Positions 24,551 to 33,097 of a stretch of 64,000 nucleotides of DNA are shown here, piece after piece. The position numbers and the translations under genes are program-made. The notes below the pieces were generated by a model. That model was not told the DNA's origin and made no database searches. It was given only the letters and a program-made list of their open reading frames with translations. Position 1 is the stretch's first letter. Every line of letters begins with the position of its first letter. This DNA is from a virus, in the IMG/VR virus record IMGVR_UViG_3300029993_000005, positions 166,111-230,110 of that record; one strand, written 5' to 3'.

Positions 24551-25309
24551 TCAAGCAGTAGTGCCTTCATTTACCTGAGAAATTACGTCGCTCAAATAAG
24601 CAGGATCGTAAGAATACAACTGCTTCCAATATTCTATAGCCTTTGCCTTGTCAGCACGACTAATACCAGCCTTCACCATCTTTTCGTTAAACGACTTCAT
24701 GACCGGAACCTGAGCAATCGAGGTCACCAGATCATAGCTAACTGTAGTCGCCAGATTAGTAGTTGAGGATACAACCTGTACCTTTTCACTATTGGCCTGG
24801 ACAGCAAACCCATAGTCCATGTCCCCGCTTTTAGCCACAAACGAAACGAATTCACCCGGTGCTGCTGAGGCCATAGACAACTGAGCTAGGCGTGGTACAT
24901 CGGGGCGACGGCTGACCGTGGCTTCAACCAGTTCCGACAGATCTTCATGACCGTGACGTGCCAGATATTTGCCACTCTTACCTTCACGTACTTCCCACAG
25001 TGACTTGTCTTTATTATCCATCATGATATTCGAGCTCATGACACGATAACTAGCCCGTACTTCTTTTTCATTCAAGACTCGCACTTCTTTGTGAGCACGA
25101 ATAAAACCAACAGCTACACCAGCCTTAATAATACGGAAACTGTCTTCAACGATAGCTGCTAAATGACTAAACTTGGATCCAACTGATGCACGAATGCTGT
25201 CTTTAGTTTGCTGACCCGTAAACGAGACAATAACCTTGGCTAGGGTTGGAGTTTTCATCTCGAAATCGGTAACAGCTACGGTAGACGTTTGAATATAATC
25301 GTTGTTCAT
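24551..25309 (-). CDS. Unknown protein, probably a virion component
   Basis: 252 residues, MNNDYIQTSTVAVTDFEM..., with a strong AAGGA site. Alternating alpha/beta; a basic middle (SRRPDVPRL) and a C-terminal helical segment (KAKAIEYWKQLYSYDPAYL). It does not carry the AAxRL motif. Position at the end of the virion block suggests a structural or injected protein. No family recognised. Confidence 0.75.
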   Translation of the reverse strand: MNNDYIQTSTVAVTDFEMKTPTLAKVIVSFTGQQTKDSIRASVGSKFSHLAAIVEDSFRIIKAGVAVGFIRAHKEVRVLNEKEVRASYRVMSSNIMMDNKDKSLWEVREGKSGKYLARHGHEDLSELVEATVSRRPDVPRLAQLSMASAAPGEFVSFVAKSGDMDYGFAVQANSEKVQVVSSTTNLATTVSYDLVTSIAQVPVMKSFNEKMVKAGISRADKAKAIEYWKQLYSYDPAYLSDVISQVNEGTTA

Positions 25310-25388
25310 TTTTAATCCTTATTGCGAAAGGGAGAGTACAGATTGTGAACCTCTAAGGGTTATCATTAAATTGTGGAACGTAGAACTA

Positions 25389-25745
25389 CTATTTAGCGTT
25401 GATAATGCCAACCAATTTGTAGTAGCCATTGGTGTTACAGATAAACTGCAGATTTTTAATTTTTGACAGGTCCTTCATCAAATTATGGATTTCTAAGATT
25501 CCGCTAGGGTCCCAAGACGTACCTCTGAGGCCCGGAATACTGCTTTTACTAGCCTTCAAATAGATCGATATGACATTATCCGCTTCTTCACCATAACTAA
25601 CTCCATCAATAATATGGTGCTTGGAGAATTCATGTTTCAAAAGTTCAGCAATTTCTGGATTTGAGGCCTCAAGTTGTGCAAAACCTGGATCGCGACTAAT
25701 ATCTGTTGCCACTAATCTTTGTGCTGCATTAACTTTGATGTTCAT
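25389..25745 (-). CDS. AAxRL-tagged unknown protein
   Basis: 118 residues beginning MNIKVNAAQRLVATDIS, that is, with the AAxRL motif at residues 7-11. The rest is a small alpha/beta domain (NVISIYLKASKSSIPGL, NLQFICNTNGYYKLVGI). It overlaps the stop of the upstream tagged gene by four bases (25742-25745), so the two are co-translated. If the motif is a capsid-loading tag, this would be an internal head protein. Confidence 0.75.
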   Translation of the reverse strand: MNIKVNAAQRLVATDISRDPGFAQLEASNPEIAELLKHEFSKHHIIDGVSYGEEADNVISIYLKASKSSIPGLRGTSWDPSGILEIHNLMKDLSKIKNLQFICNTNGYYKLVGIINAK

Positions 25746-27067
25746 TTGCTATCCTTTGATTGTTGATCAAGTTCCTCTTGTGCTTTGGTCCACGCAGCGT
25801 CAGGTATATCACCTGACTCAACGTAGTCAGCAATTGCATCAATCACTTTACCTACAAGTTCGTCGTCCAGTTTATCGCTAGTTTCGGCTGTAATCAGTCT
25901 TGAAGCAATGCTTAAGGTTAGTGAACTATGGACACCATGTCGACTATTTTTGGTGCCTGGTCCACCTTGACGTTGACGGCGGTCTATTTCTTCGTCGCTT
26001 AATGTATCATATTCGTGTTTGGATAGCGGTACCCAATCGCCGTTTTTCCAATATCCATATTTATTTGCTTCAGCTTCTTCATCTGACCACCCTTTCTTTC
26101 TAGGCTTATCGTTTCCTAGTTTCTTAATGCTCGATCCAGCACCGACCACACCTTTCTTTACCAGACTATATATTGCCGGTGCACCCAAGTGCTTAACAGC
26201 CATGAAAGCTACTAGTCCAACACCACCTGAGGCACCCAGTACACCAGCCATAGCTGCACTGCCTAGGATATTACCGACCATTGATGCAATCTTCTTTACA
26301 TCGCCTTCCTGCGTCTTACCATTCAATAGTCTGTGAGTTGCACCAATACCCGATAGTAGGCCTCCACCGTCCCTTATAATGCCTCTAATCAACCCTTTCT
26401 TCTTAGCCTCAGCTTTAACCTTGGAAGCTGCGGTTTTGCGTTGTGGACTACTTGGTTTCTTATCCTCTGGTGTTATTTTGGGTTTACTGCTTTTAGTAGG
26501 TGCTTTAACCGGCACCTTAGACTGGGGTTTTGGTTCAGGACTATCCACTCCTGACTTGTCCTTAGCTTCAGGTTTCCCTTTAGCTTTAGGTTCAGGAGCA
26601 GAATTGGGTTCAGGTTTCAACAAATCTTTCTTATTCTGCTCAAATTTCTCTTGTTCGGTTTTGGGTGCGGGTGTGGCTGCGGGTTTCTGCTTCTGAGTTT
26701 CGCTTATTGATTTAGGCAACGTCTTCTGATCCCTGGTCACGGTCACCGGCTGATTACGATCAGTGGGTCTAGATTTGGGTTTATTGTCCTCAGATTTTAT
26801 GTCATCCGCGTACTTGGAACCCGGATGTTCCTCAACGTAGTCTTCTTGTTCTGGTTTTGAGAGCTTATCAAACCATTCTTCATTGAGTTTGTATTCTTTG
26901 TCGGGTTGAGGGTTATTGACCTTATAGAATTTATTAGGCTGATTCTTTTTGACTGGCTTTTTAGTCTCTAACGGCTGAGGTCTAGTGCTCTGCATTTGAG
27001 CCTGCCCCGTAGGTGCTGCACTAATAGTTTGGGTGCTCAATAATCGAAAAGCAGCGTTGAGTTTCAT
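25742..27067 (-). CDS. AAxRL-tagged Lys/Pro-rich protein with two motif copies
   Basis: 441 residues in three parts. The N-terminal motif MKLNAAFRLLSTQ leads a long disordered Lys/Pro/Glu-rich region (about 20-215). A hydrophobic Gly/Ala-rich region (about 225-310, e.g. ILGSAAMAGVLGASGGVG) may insert in a membrane. The C-terminal part carries a second motif copy (SIASRLITAETSDK, near residue 386) before a final acidic helix. Two motif copies suggest proteolytic processing into separate peptides. The composition and hydrophobic segment fit an ejected or internal head protein. Good AGGA ribosome-binding site. Confidence 0.78.
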   Translation of the reverse strand: MKLNAAFRLLSTQTISAAPTGQAQMQSTRPQPLETKKPVKKNQPNKFYKVNNPQPDKEYKLNEEWFDKLSKPEQEDYVEEHPGSKYADDIKSEDNKPKSRPTDRNQPVTVTRDQKTLPKSISETQKQKPAATPAPKTEQEKFEQNKKDLLKPEPNSAPEPKAKGKPEAKDKSGVDSPEPKPQSKVPVKAPTKSSKPKITPEDKKPSSPQRKTAASKVKAEAKKKGLIRGIIRDGGGLLSGIGATHRLLNGKTQEGDVKKIASMVGNILGSAAMAGVLGASGGVGLVAFMAVKHLGAPAIYSLVKKGVVGAGSSIKKLGNDKPRKKGWSDEEAEANKYGYWKNGDWVPLSKHEYDTLSDEEIDRRQRQGGPGTKNSRHGVHSSLTLSIASRLITAETSDKLDDELVGKVIDAIADYVESGDIPDAAWTKAQEELDQQSKDSK

Positions 27068-27112
27068 TGTTGTTCCTGATCATAATTTGGTCCATAACTA
27101 TTCGGCGCATAA

Positions 27113-27985
27113 TCAAATTTGTAGATAGCTAAGAGACTTCGAAAAGTACATTAATTCTTTACCTTTTCTTAAGCTTGCATGCGCACTATACGCAAGGTCA
27201 ATTTCATGCCCCGCCCCCGCACTGGCCTTATAGCATTCTTTTATCAAGGGGTGACTGTCATAGGACATAATCCAAGGAAGCTTTAATTTCTTCTGTACCC
27301 ACGTAGCGAGTCTTCTATGGTCAGCCTCTTTATACGCATCTGTGTATAGACCCGGACCTTTCTCAACGTAAGGAGGGTCTAGATATACTAATGAATTCTT
27401 TGGTACTTGTGACTGTATACCAGACATAAAGTCCAAGGCATCTAAATTATAGATACCTATACGGGACTTGAGTTTCCCAATAGTCTGAATTCGTTTTATG
27501 AGTCCATCTTTGTTGTAACGAGCATCTAATTTATATGTTCCAGCCTGTTGTTTTCCGCCGATAACACCAGCCTTTAGGATCCCAGATCTGTTCACCCTAT
27601 TAAGAAAGAATGTAGCAAAACCTAGGTTTAGAAGAGGGGCTTTATTTCTGTTCAACCAAGTCTCACGTTGAAGATACCAAGTGTCCATGGTGCAAGGCAC
27701 TGTTTCGATAAGAGAGCACAAAGCATCTGGTTTACGAATACAGCTATACCAAAATGCATAAATCGCTCTATCGTAGTCGTTGAGATGAATCGCGCTAACT
27801 GAATCAGTCAGCAATAAGCCTAGTGCTAATCCGGCTCCGCCACAGAAAGGTTCTATGTAGTGCCCGCTCTTTAACTTATTGTTGGCTATTAGTTTTTGAA
27901 AATACGGGAGTAGTTGAGACTTCCCACCGGGGTATCTTAAAGGTGTGTAATTAGTAATTTTCTTTCCTAGATTAGTCCACAACAT
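27113..27985 (-). CDS. D12-class Dam DNA adenine methyltransferase
   Basis: About 290 residues from the ATG at 27985 (MLWTNLGKKI...); the frame extends to a GTG at 28015. It is an intact N6-adenine methyltransferase of the Dam class, likely GATC-specific, although specificity cannot be read directly. Landmarks are TPLRYPGGKSQLLPYF, motif I IEPFCGGAGLALG, NRVNRSGI and the catalytic VYLDPPYVEKG. It would modify phage or host DNA, for example against restriction. The ATG lies in one arm of a 13-bp inverted repeat whose other arm is upstream, and a TAGTAAATA-like element precedes the gene. Neither start has a good Shine-Dalgarno. Compare the broken paralogue at 20459-21328. Confidence 0.92.
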   Translation of the reverse strand: MLWTNLGKKITNYTPLRYPGGKSQLLPYFQKLIANNKLKSGHYIEPFCGGAGLALGLLLTDSVSAIHLNDYDRAIYAFWYSCIRKPDALCSLIETVPCTMDTWYLQRETWLNRNKAPLLNLGFATFFLNRVNRSGILKAGVIGGKQQAGTYKLDARYNKDGLIKRIQTIGKLKSRIGIYNLDALDFMSGIQSQVPKNSLVYLDPPYVEKGPGLYTDAYKEADHRRLATWVQKKLKLPWIMSYDSHPLIKECYKASAGAGHEIDLAYSAHASLRKGKELMYFSKSLSYLQI

Positions 27986-28047
27986 AGTTGGTTTACTGCA
28001 TTCAAGTCGAAGCACTGAGCACTAAACTATATTTACTATGTTGTGGA
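27976..28047 (-). promoter_or_regulatory. Inverted repeat overlapping the Dam start codon
   Basis: TCCACAACATAGT (27976-27988) and ACTATGTTGTGGA (28035-28047) are perfect 13-bp inverted repeats, extendable to about 17 bp with one mismatch. They are separated by 46 bases and the inner arm contains the methylase ATG. In RNA they could form a hairpin hiding the start; in DNA they could be paired operator sites. Confidence 0.6.
28024..28040 (-). promoter_or_regulatory. TAGTAAATA element upstream of the Dam gene
   Basis: On the minus strand CATAGTAAATATAGTTT, about 40 bases before the ATG at 27985, overlapping the outer arm of the inverted repeat, an arrangement suited to autorepression. Confidence 0.45.
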
Positions 28048-28066
28048 ATAAGTCTAACAAAACATT

Positions 28067-28573
28067 TTACACATCTTGAACGTAATCGAAGCTCCAACCG
28101 ATCTGTAGTGTAATCAGATTAGAGGCTCCACCGTCAAGCTCCACCTCGTTCACGGTCTCCGGCCACATACCGTAAACGTTAATAGTTCTACTAACTTGGG
28201 GTAAATCGTTATATACGACTATCTGACCATTTACGCCATATGAAGACTTAAAAGTACCGCTATTATTAAGCCATGAACGGGCGCTTTCAGACCAAGCATA
28301 AAACTGAGCACGTGTACTCCAGTCAGAGGCTTCCATGAAAGTTGAATTAAAACTTCCCGTGTAAGTCTTCATGCCCGCATAGTTAAGTTTTGTTCCGTGC
28401 AAAGGAACTACAACTTTATCCATTGCAAAGCCAGGAAGGCCAGTGGTCATACATTTCCAGGTTAAGGCCTGTGTAGAACTAGAGCCTGGAATAGCTGGTA
28501 AAAAAAGATCAAAATTCCAAGACTGAGCTGGGTCGGCAACCGCTTGTACATCTGCTAAACTCGAACGTCCCAT
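28067..28573 (-). CDS. Tail tube protein (T4 gp19-like)
   Basis: 168 residues with the fold pattern of gp19-type tube proteins. Features are an N-terminal SLADVQAVADPAQSWNFDL segment, FLPAIPGSS, the alternating strands YAGMKTYTGSFNSTFME, the SDWSTRAQFYAWSESARSWL helix and C-terminal LITLQIGWSFDYVQDV. It should stack into the inner tube of the contractile tail through which DNA passes. Good AGAGG site. It is separated from the sheath gene by several kb, an unusual arrangement since tube and sheath are usually adjacent. Confidence 0.85.
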   Translation of the reverse strand: MGRSSLADVQAVADPAQSWNFDLFLPAIPGSSSTQALTWKCMTTGLPGFAMDKVVVPLHGTKLNYAGMKTYTGSFNSTFMEASDWSTRAQFYAWSESARSWLNNSGTFKSSYGVNGQIVVYNDLPQVSRTINVYGMWPETVNEVELDGGASNLITLQIGWSFDYVQDV

Positions 28574-28599
28574 AATACACCTCTAGGTTTAATGATTAA

Positions 28600-28634
28600 T
28601 GACTAGTGACTAGTGACTAGTGACTAGTGACTAG
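28600..28634. repeat. Five tandem TGACTAG heptamers
   Basis: Five perfect TGACTAG copies upstream of the tube gene, flanked by degenerate copies (TGATTAA, TGATTGA). Each junction creates the palindrome ACTAGT. May be slippage-prone filler or a repeated binding site near the tube gene's start. Confidence 0.85.
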
Positions 28635-28673
28635 TGATTGATGATTAAAATAACAATAGGTTGATCAATCAAA

Positions 28674-29078
28674 TCAACCCAAAATTTGAATAACTGGATC
28701 CCAACCCTCTCTTAATTCTCGGACTCTGATCAAGCAGTCTTTACCTTTAAATAGATAAGAATTAGGTGGCTCCCCATGGGGTATAGGCTGGGCCTTGAAA
28801 TCAAGCATTTGAACGGCCTTTAAAAGCTTCGCGAAATCGCAGTGACAACCTAAGCTAAAGTCCGCTTGGTTCAGGTGCACTCTTAGACCATGCATTTTCA
28901 ATAACTGATTTAAGGCTATTGCTTTAACTCCACGGGTGCCTATGTCCGCTACATGCTGTGGATTCTGGCCCTTGAGCTGGTACTTAGGTTCTTCATGATA
29001 AGTAGCTAGTAATCGATGCCAGGCCTTAGACTTGATAACGACGCCTAGTCGTGGATTAACTGGAATTAAATTTTCCAT
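28674..29078 (-). CDS. Unknown 134-residue protein
   Basis: Preferred start is the ATG at 29078 (MENLIPVNPRLGVVIKS...), just after the upstream stop; the frame is open to 29135. Contains a CHCDF pair near the middle and many His. Ends GWDPVIQILG. I recognise no family. It lies between a tagged protein and the tube gene, so a virion or assembly role is possible. Confidence 0.7.
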   Translation of the reverse strand: MENLIPVNPRLGVVIKSKAWHRLLATYHEEPKYQLKGQNPQHVADIGTRGVKAIALNQLLKMHGLRVHLNQADFSLGCHCDFAKLLKAVQMLDFKAQPIPHGEPPNSYLFKGKDCLIRVRELREGWDPVIQILG

Positions 29079-29085
29079 AAGTGTC

Positions 29086-29859
29086 TCAGCCCAATGGTTG
29101 TTGACCCATGTTAAAGAGTCGAGGATCAGCATCACTTAAGACCTCGTGTTCTAAGACCTGCTCTCTAGTCATATTGGCTTCTTGATCCTCGTTCAAAACA
29201 CCGGGCAACGATTCGTACATAAAGCCATCTGATTTAGAAGTCGATGGCGGACCGGCCTCTAATTGTTTTTGACCTTTCTTTTGCTTAGCATAGCTTTGGT
29301 TATCACCTTCTTCGCCAATCATTTGATAGCCGTCAAATAAGCCTGGCATCCCATCTGTATCCACAGTCGAATTAGCAATCCTAGGTTTAACTTTAGATTT
29401 AACTTTAGATTTAAGTTTAAGTTCGGCCCTAGCTACTGGACGCTGCTTAGTATTAGGTCTACGCGTGGACTCTTCTAGTGCAGCGTTCTCCATGTCCATT
29501 GTTAGGGGGTCGTCCTCAGCACCGGATTCAATACGAAACAAACGTAATGCAGCCTTAATCTTAAGATAGGCCTGGGCGTGGGCGTACTGAGCATCAGTTT
29601 GTTGGGTCGTCGGATTCTTGCTCACTGGTGTAGAACTAGCTGTAGTGTCCGTGCCCGTGTCTTTAACTGCTGTTTTATCCATAGCTGATTTAGGGCTAGT
29701 GCTAGTGCTTTCTTTGTTCTCAGTCGTTTCCCTGGTATCTTGCTGATGCTCTAACTGCTTTTCGTTCTGGGACTTGAAATCTGTAGCTGGTGCTATTACG
29801 TCTGAATTCGACTCAGCAACTAGTCTGAATGCTGCCCTTACCTCGGTTTTAATTTGCAT
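29086..29859 (-). CDS. AAxRL-tagged acidic protein with two motif copies
   Basis: 257 residues, largely disordered. Motif copies are at residues 9-13 (AAFRL followed by VAES) and 103-107 (AALRL followed by FRIES). Between them is a Thr/Ser/Asp-rich linker; after the second copy come a basic KSKVKSKVK stretch and an acidic tail. The two copies each end in a Glu-Ser, which would suit cleavage by a T4-like prohead protease. Likely an internal head or scaffold-associated protein, by inference. Confidence 0.75.
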   Translation of the reverse strand: MQIKTEVRAAFRLVAESNSDVIAPATDFKSQNEKQLEHQQDTRETTENKESTSTSPKSAMDKTAVKDTGTDTTASSTPVSKNPTTQQTDAQYAHAQAYLKIKAALRLFRIESGAEDDPLTMDMENAALEESTRRPNTKQRPVARAELKLKSKVKSKVKPRIANSTVDTDGMPGLFDGYQMIGEEGDNQSYAKQKKGQKQLEAGPPSTSKSDGFMYESLPGVLNEDQEANMTREQVLEHEVLSDADPRLFNMGQQPLG

Positions 29860-29908
29860 CTTAACCGCCTGTATGTTTACGTGCTTAGTGTTTGTACTGT
29901 GGTGTGTT

Positions 29909-29930
29909 ATAGTAAATAGAGGGTATAACG
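29909..29930 (+). promoter_or_regulatory. TAGTAAATA element of the plus-strand cassette
   Basis: ATAGTAAATAGAGGGTATAAC ends 17 bases before the cassette ATG and is followed by GAACG. It matches the clamp element (13661) over both the GTAAATAGA and the TATAACGAA parts. Confidence 0.55.
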
Positions 29931-29945
29931 AACGTCAGGGCCATC

Positions 29946-30731
29946 ATGTACAATCCAAATTACAATAATATAAAACCGGGGCACCTGAAATGGTGGGTAA
30001 CCGTTGATCAAGTGCCTGAGAAAGTTTTCAAGGACGTAGAGAAATTAACTGGAAAATTCAAGATCGAGGACTGGACGGCTAAAGATGATGACGCGTTAAA
30101 GACCCAAATTTTGAAGTTCAAGTCTAGCAAGCAAATTACGCATTGGTTGCCTGCAGCCTTCTATGAACTAAAATTGACCAATCCTCGTCTTTGGAATAAA
30201 TTCTGGTATTTAAATAGAGGCTATCTTCTCATCTTGGAACTAATGCTAAATGACCAAGCCAAGACCGTAAATGCTAGCGAATGCTTGGTAAAGAAGTCGA
30301 AGATGACACCTGAGTTAAAAACATTCTTTGCCCGAACCTGCATTCAAGGAAGTCCAGAAACGCAAACAGTGATATCTCTTGTTCAGGGCTCTGCTGTTGT
30401 AGCCGCATTAGCCTTTAAAAAATTAACTGAAAACGGTGGCTACGAATTACTAGCCTATGGATCATCACTACGTATTCAAGGACTGGTACCGAAACTTAAA
30501 GAGGCCCTGTTGAAACTGACGGACGCCAAGTACATAATTTCGTTTAGCGTCAACTCAACTTCAACAGGGAGTCTGCAAAAAGCATTAGGTTTTACCAAAC
30601 TAAAAGACGTGGGTCCCGAAACAAAAGTTTGGTACGGTCCTAATCTAGTAGGTTCTAAAACTGGAGACTATGAAGTAGGACTACCCTCATTTGTTGACGC
30701 AGGTAAAACCAAGTGGAAGCTAGAGTTTTAA
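29946..30731 (+). CDS. GNAT-like domain protein, solitary plus-strand gene
   Basis: 261 residues. The C-terminal 120 residues look like a GNAT-type acyltransferase domain of the kind found in phage Mom-like and homing-endonuclease-associated proteins. They include AVVAALAFKKLTENGG, YELLAYGSSLRIQGLVPKLKEALL, the strand YIISFSVNSTSTGSLQ, KALGFTKLKDVGP and WYGPN. The N-terminal 130 residues are unrecognised and helical. It is the only plus-strand gene in a long minus-strand virion block, with its own upstream element and a dedicated palindromic terminator. This makes it an independent cassette, perhaps an acquired gene. A DNA- or protein-modifying function is possible but unproven. Confidence 0.78.
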   Translation: MYNPNYNNIKPGHLKWWVTVDQVPEKVFKDVEKLTGKFKIEDWTAKDDDALKTQILKFKSSKQITHWLPAAFYELKLTNPRLWNKFWYLNRGYLLILELMLNDQAKTVNASECLVKKSKMTPELKTFFARTCIQGSPETQTVISLVQGSAVVAALAFKKLTENGGYELLAYGSSLRIQGLVPKLKEALLKLTDAKYIISFSVNSTSTGSLQKALGFTKLKDVGPETKVWYGPNLVGSKTGDYEVGLPSFVDAGKTKWKLEF

Positions 30732-30768
30732 AAGTAGGGTGGGTAGGGTACCCTACCCACCCTACTTT
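30731..30768. terminator. Perfect 38-bp palindrome, bidirectional terminator
   Basis: Nineteen-base arms (AAAGTAGGGTGGGTAGGGT and its exact complement) meet with no spacer, between convergent genes and starting on the last base of a stop codon. Flanking A/T tracts allow termination on both strands. Confidence 0.85.
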
Positions 30769-30779
30769 GGCACCAACAA

Positions 30780-32732
30780 TCATTGAGGAGTAACTTGCGA
30801 GAGCGCTTCTGTAAAGGATACACCCTGTTGACTAATAACTACTTGGAGGTTAATAATATGCGTTGGCACCAGCGGAATTACGATCACCGTCACATTTCTA
30901 ATTCCAGAATTAAAATCCTGAGCCGTATTATTCGAGTTGTCACTAACAACAGTGAAACTAGAAATACCCCGAGCATTCTGAATAGATTGCAAGTAATCAG
31001 TACACGAGGCTACGATCTGACGGCCTAGAAAATCATCATTAGGTTCCTGCAGGGCGTATAGCAAGAAGTTATACAACGCTGTCTTCATCACGTTGACGAT
31101 TCGCCGTACACTAACCCATGACAGGGCACTAAATTGAGCAGCTAATGTTTGTTGTTCCCACAGAGCCGTACCTTGACCGATGAATGTTTGCGTGTAATTA
31201 ATCTGCGCATCAAACAGGTCATCCATCTGTCCAGCATCATAGGTGTAACGGGTACCCAATACATTGACGATACCTCGGTTTAAGCCCGCGATACTGAAAG
31301 ATGGATTGGCCACGCGGTCTGTACGTGCACACAGGGCTGCAGCCCAACCAGAGAACGGCACATACTGTTGCTTGCCATTAATCGTATCTGCTTCCAACAT
31401 ATCGGGGCTAAAGATCGCGCTGTACGTTGAATTAAGATTAAGCTGCAGATTCCTATAGTTCAAGGCATTCTGGAACTGCTGGCTAGCACTTGGCATATCA
31501 ATTAAAGATACACAATCACCACGAGATTGAGCCAGTGTATCCATTGCTAGTTGAACGGTGGGCGTCGAGTTACCCGAGTTCAGCAATATATTGATCGAAT
31601 ACAATTGTTTATTCTGGAACGTCGACCACGCAGCTGCTACGTCATACGGTGTAGGAGCTGTTCCCGAGTCACCGCCAGCCATTGCAGTGGAAGCCACGCT
31701 ATCAATAGGCGGCAAGTCAACAGGATAGCCAGGAAGCGCCGGTACATTGGATGTCACTTGAATATACTGAGAGAACGGGTTAATCCGCTGCTCCAATTCG
31801 GTCTCCATACCCGTGCTATCCGTGTAATCAATTAAAGAGCAGTTGAACTGTTCCACAGGGTAATTCAGACTCTGGCTCAAACTATAAACGTTTAGGCCGA
31901 AAGTGGGGCTGGGTGCTGCAACATTGGCCGGACTGGTAATAGGCAGAATCGCAGGATTGGGGATCAGTGCCCCTGTATCGATGAAGCTCGATGTACCCTG
32001 CCCAATCGTTGCCATAAGCCCGTAGGTGCCCCCAGTAACCCGCCCATACAGGTTATAACCGATGGCATTGGGGTCAATCACCCAGGTTACGGTCACCGTA
32101 TTCGTCACACCCATACCACTAATAATGATCTGGGCAGGAGCTGAGGCCAGGGTCTCACCTGCGGGACCCAAGCTAGAGACCTGGTACTGGTAGGTACCGG
32201 CTACTAGGGTGCCGCCTGTCAGGGCTGAGGCTAAGGTAGGTTCGGCTGGTTGCTGAAGATTAGAGCTAACAATCGAGATTGCTAGGTTATCCCCGTAGCT
32301 TCCGGGTCCCAAATTCGGGTAGAACAGAGCCAGTGCTTCGTTAGTAGAACCTACAGGCAGAATAGCTGCCCAATCGGGTTGGGTAGGATCGACAATACCT
32401 GCTGCAATTGGCGTCAAATAGGTTAAGACGCCATCGCTCCACATGAGAACTGATGAGTAAAGTGCACCTTCACCAACAACTCTAAGGCCCCAGAGTTGAT
32501 TACCTTCACTGAAATAATCTAAGGCGCAGTAGACGTCGAAACTGATCTGCGCATTTGGATTACCATACTGGCTCAAATAGTTCTGACCATTGGTGAATAG
32601 TTTAGGACTAGTCGATCCTTGGTTGGATACTATAACTTGGGCTACTACGGATGTTGAGGCCGAGGTAATAACTTGAGAGAGATTAATTTCCTGGATTATT
32701 ACCTTACTCGACTGCTGTGCTGAGATGGTCAT
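30780..32732 (-). CDS. Contractile tail sheath protein
   Basis: 650 residues, matching myovirus sheath proteins in length and pattern. The N-terminus is VIIQEINLSQVITSASTSVV, with the insert-prone middle region containing Ig-like strands (about 150-260). The conserved C-terminal sheath core includes INILLNSG, AALCARTDRVANPSFSIAG, the VNVLGTRYTYDAGQMDDL segment, YTQTFIGQGTALWEQQTLAAQ and the VSVRRIVNVMKTALYNFLLYAL helix. It forms the contractile outer layer around the tube. GGAG site nine bases upstream. Followed by the palindromic terminator. Confidence 0.92.
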   Translation of the reverse strand: MTISAQQSSKVIIQEINLSQVITSASTSVVAQVIVSNQGSTSPKLFTNGQNYLSQYGNPNAQISFDVYCALDYFSEGNQLWGLRVVGEGALYSSVLMWSDGVLTYLTPIAAGIVDPTQPDWAAILPVGSTNEALALFYPNLGPGSYGDNLAISIVSSNLQQPAEPTLASALTGGTLVAGTYQYQVSSLGPAGETLASAPAQIIISGMGVTNTVTVTWVIDPNAIGYNLYGRVTGGTYGLMATIGQGTSSFIDTGALIPNPAILPITSPANVAAPSPTFGLNVYSLSQSLNYPVEQFNCSLIDYTDSTGMETELEQRINPFSQYIQVTSNVPALPGYPVDLPPIDSVASTAMAGGDSGTAPTPYDVAAAWSTFQNKQLYSINILLNSGNSTPTVQLAMDTLAQSRGDCVSLIDMPSASQQFQNALNYRNLQLNLNSTYSAIFSPDMLEADTINGKQQYVPFSGWAAALCARTDRVANPSFSIAGLNRGIVNVLGTRYTYDAGQMDDLFDAQINYTQTFIGQGTALWEQQTLAAQFSALSWVSVRRIVNVMKTALYNFLLYALQEPNDDFLGRQIVASCTDYLQSIQNARGISSFTVVSDNSNNTAQDFNSGIRNVTVIVIPLVPTHIINLQVVISQQGVSFTEALSQVTPQ

Positions 32733-33097
32733 TATGCGTTCTCCGTTTTCGTGGGCGTTGCACTAGCGGAGGACTGAGCTGCACTAGAGGCCGTAGTTGC
32801 TACAACAGTCGCGGGAATTGGAACTGGAACTGGAGCTGTCACCGTCTTTGATTGAGCCATAGTCCGGGGCTTTGAAGAATTGGTCTTGACCGGAGGCTTA
32901 CTATTAGAAGTGCTAACCGTTGTTGGCGTGAACGATTTCACCGTATTCGGATGCAGGGCTTCCCAGTTAGGATCAACAACAAATCCTGCAGGTAGATCAA
33001 CACGTCCCTTAGGACTAATACGGGCACCGCCTTTGATTCCTGACGAATTAATCGTGTCCGGAAACTGACTTACTTTAGTTAAGTTAACGACTCTCAT
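32732..33097 (-). CDS. Unknown 121-residue protein preceding the sheath gene
   Basis: MRVVNLTKVSQFPDTINSSG..., a short ordered N-terminal half and a disordered Ser/Thr/Ala/Pro-rich C-terminal half. The stop shares bases with the sheath start and its own start with the upstream gene's stop (single-base overlaps at 32732 and 33097), so the three are tightly coupled. Probably a tail assembly or accessory protein. Strong GAGGAG site. Confidence 0.72.
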   Translation of the reverse strand: MRVVNLTKVSQFPDTINSSGIKGGARISPKGRVDLPAGFVVDPNWEALHPNTVKSFTPTTVSTSNSKPPVKTNSSKPRTMAQSKTVTAPVPVPIPATVVATTASSAAQSSASATPTKTENA

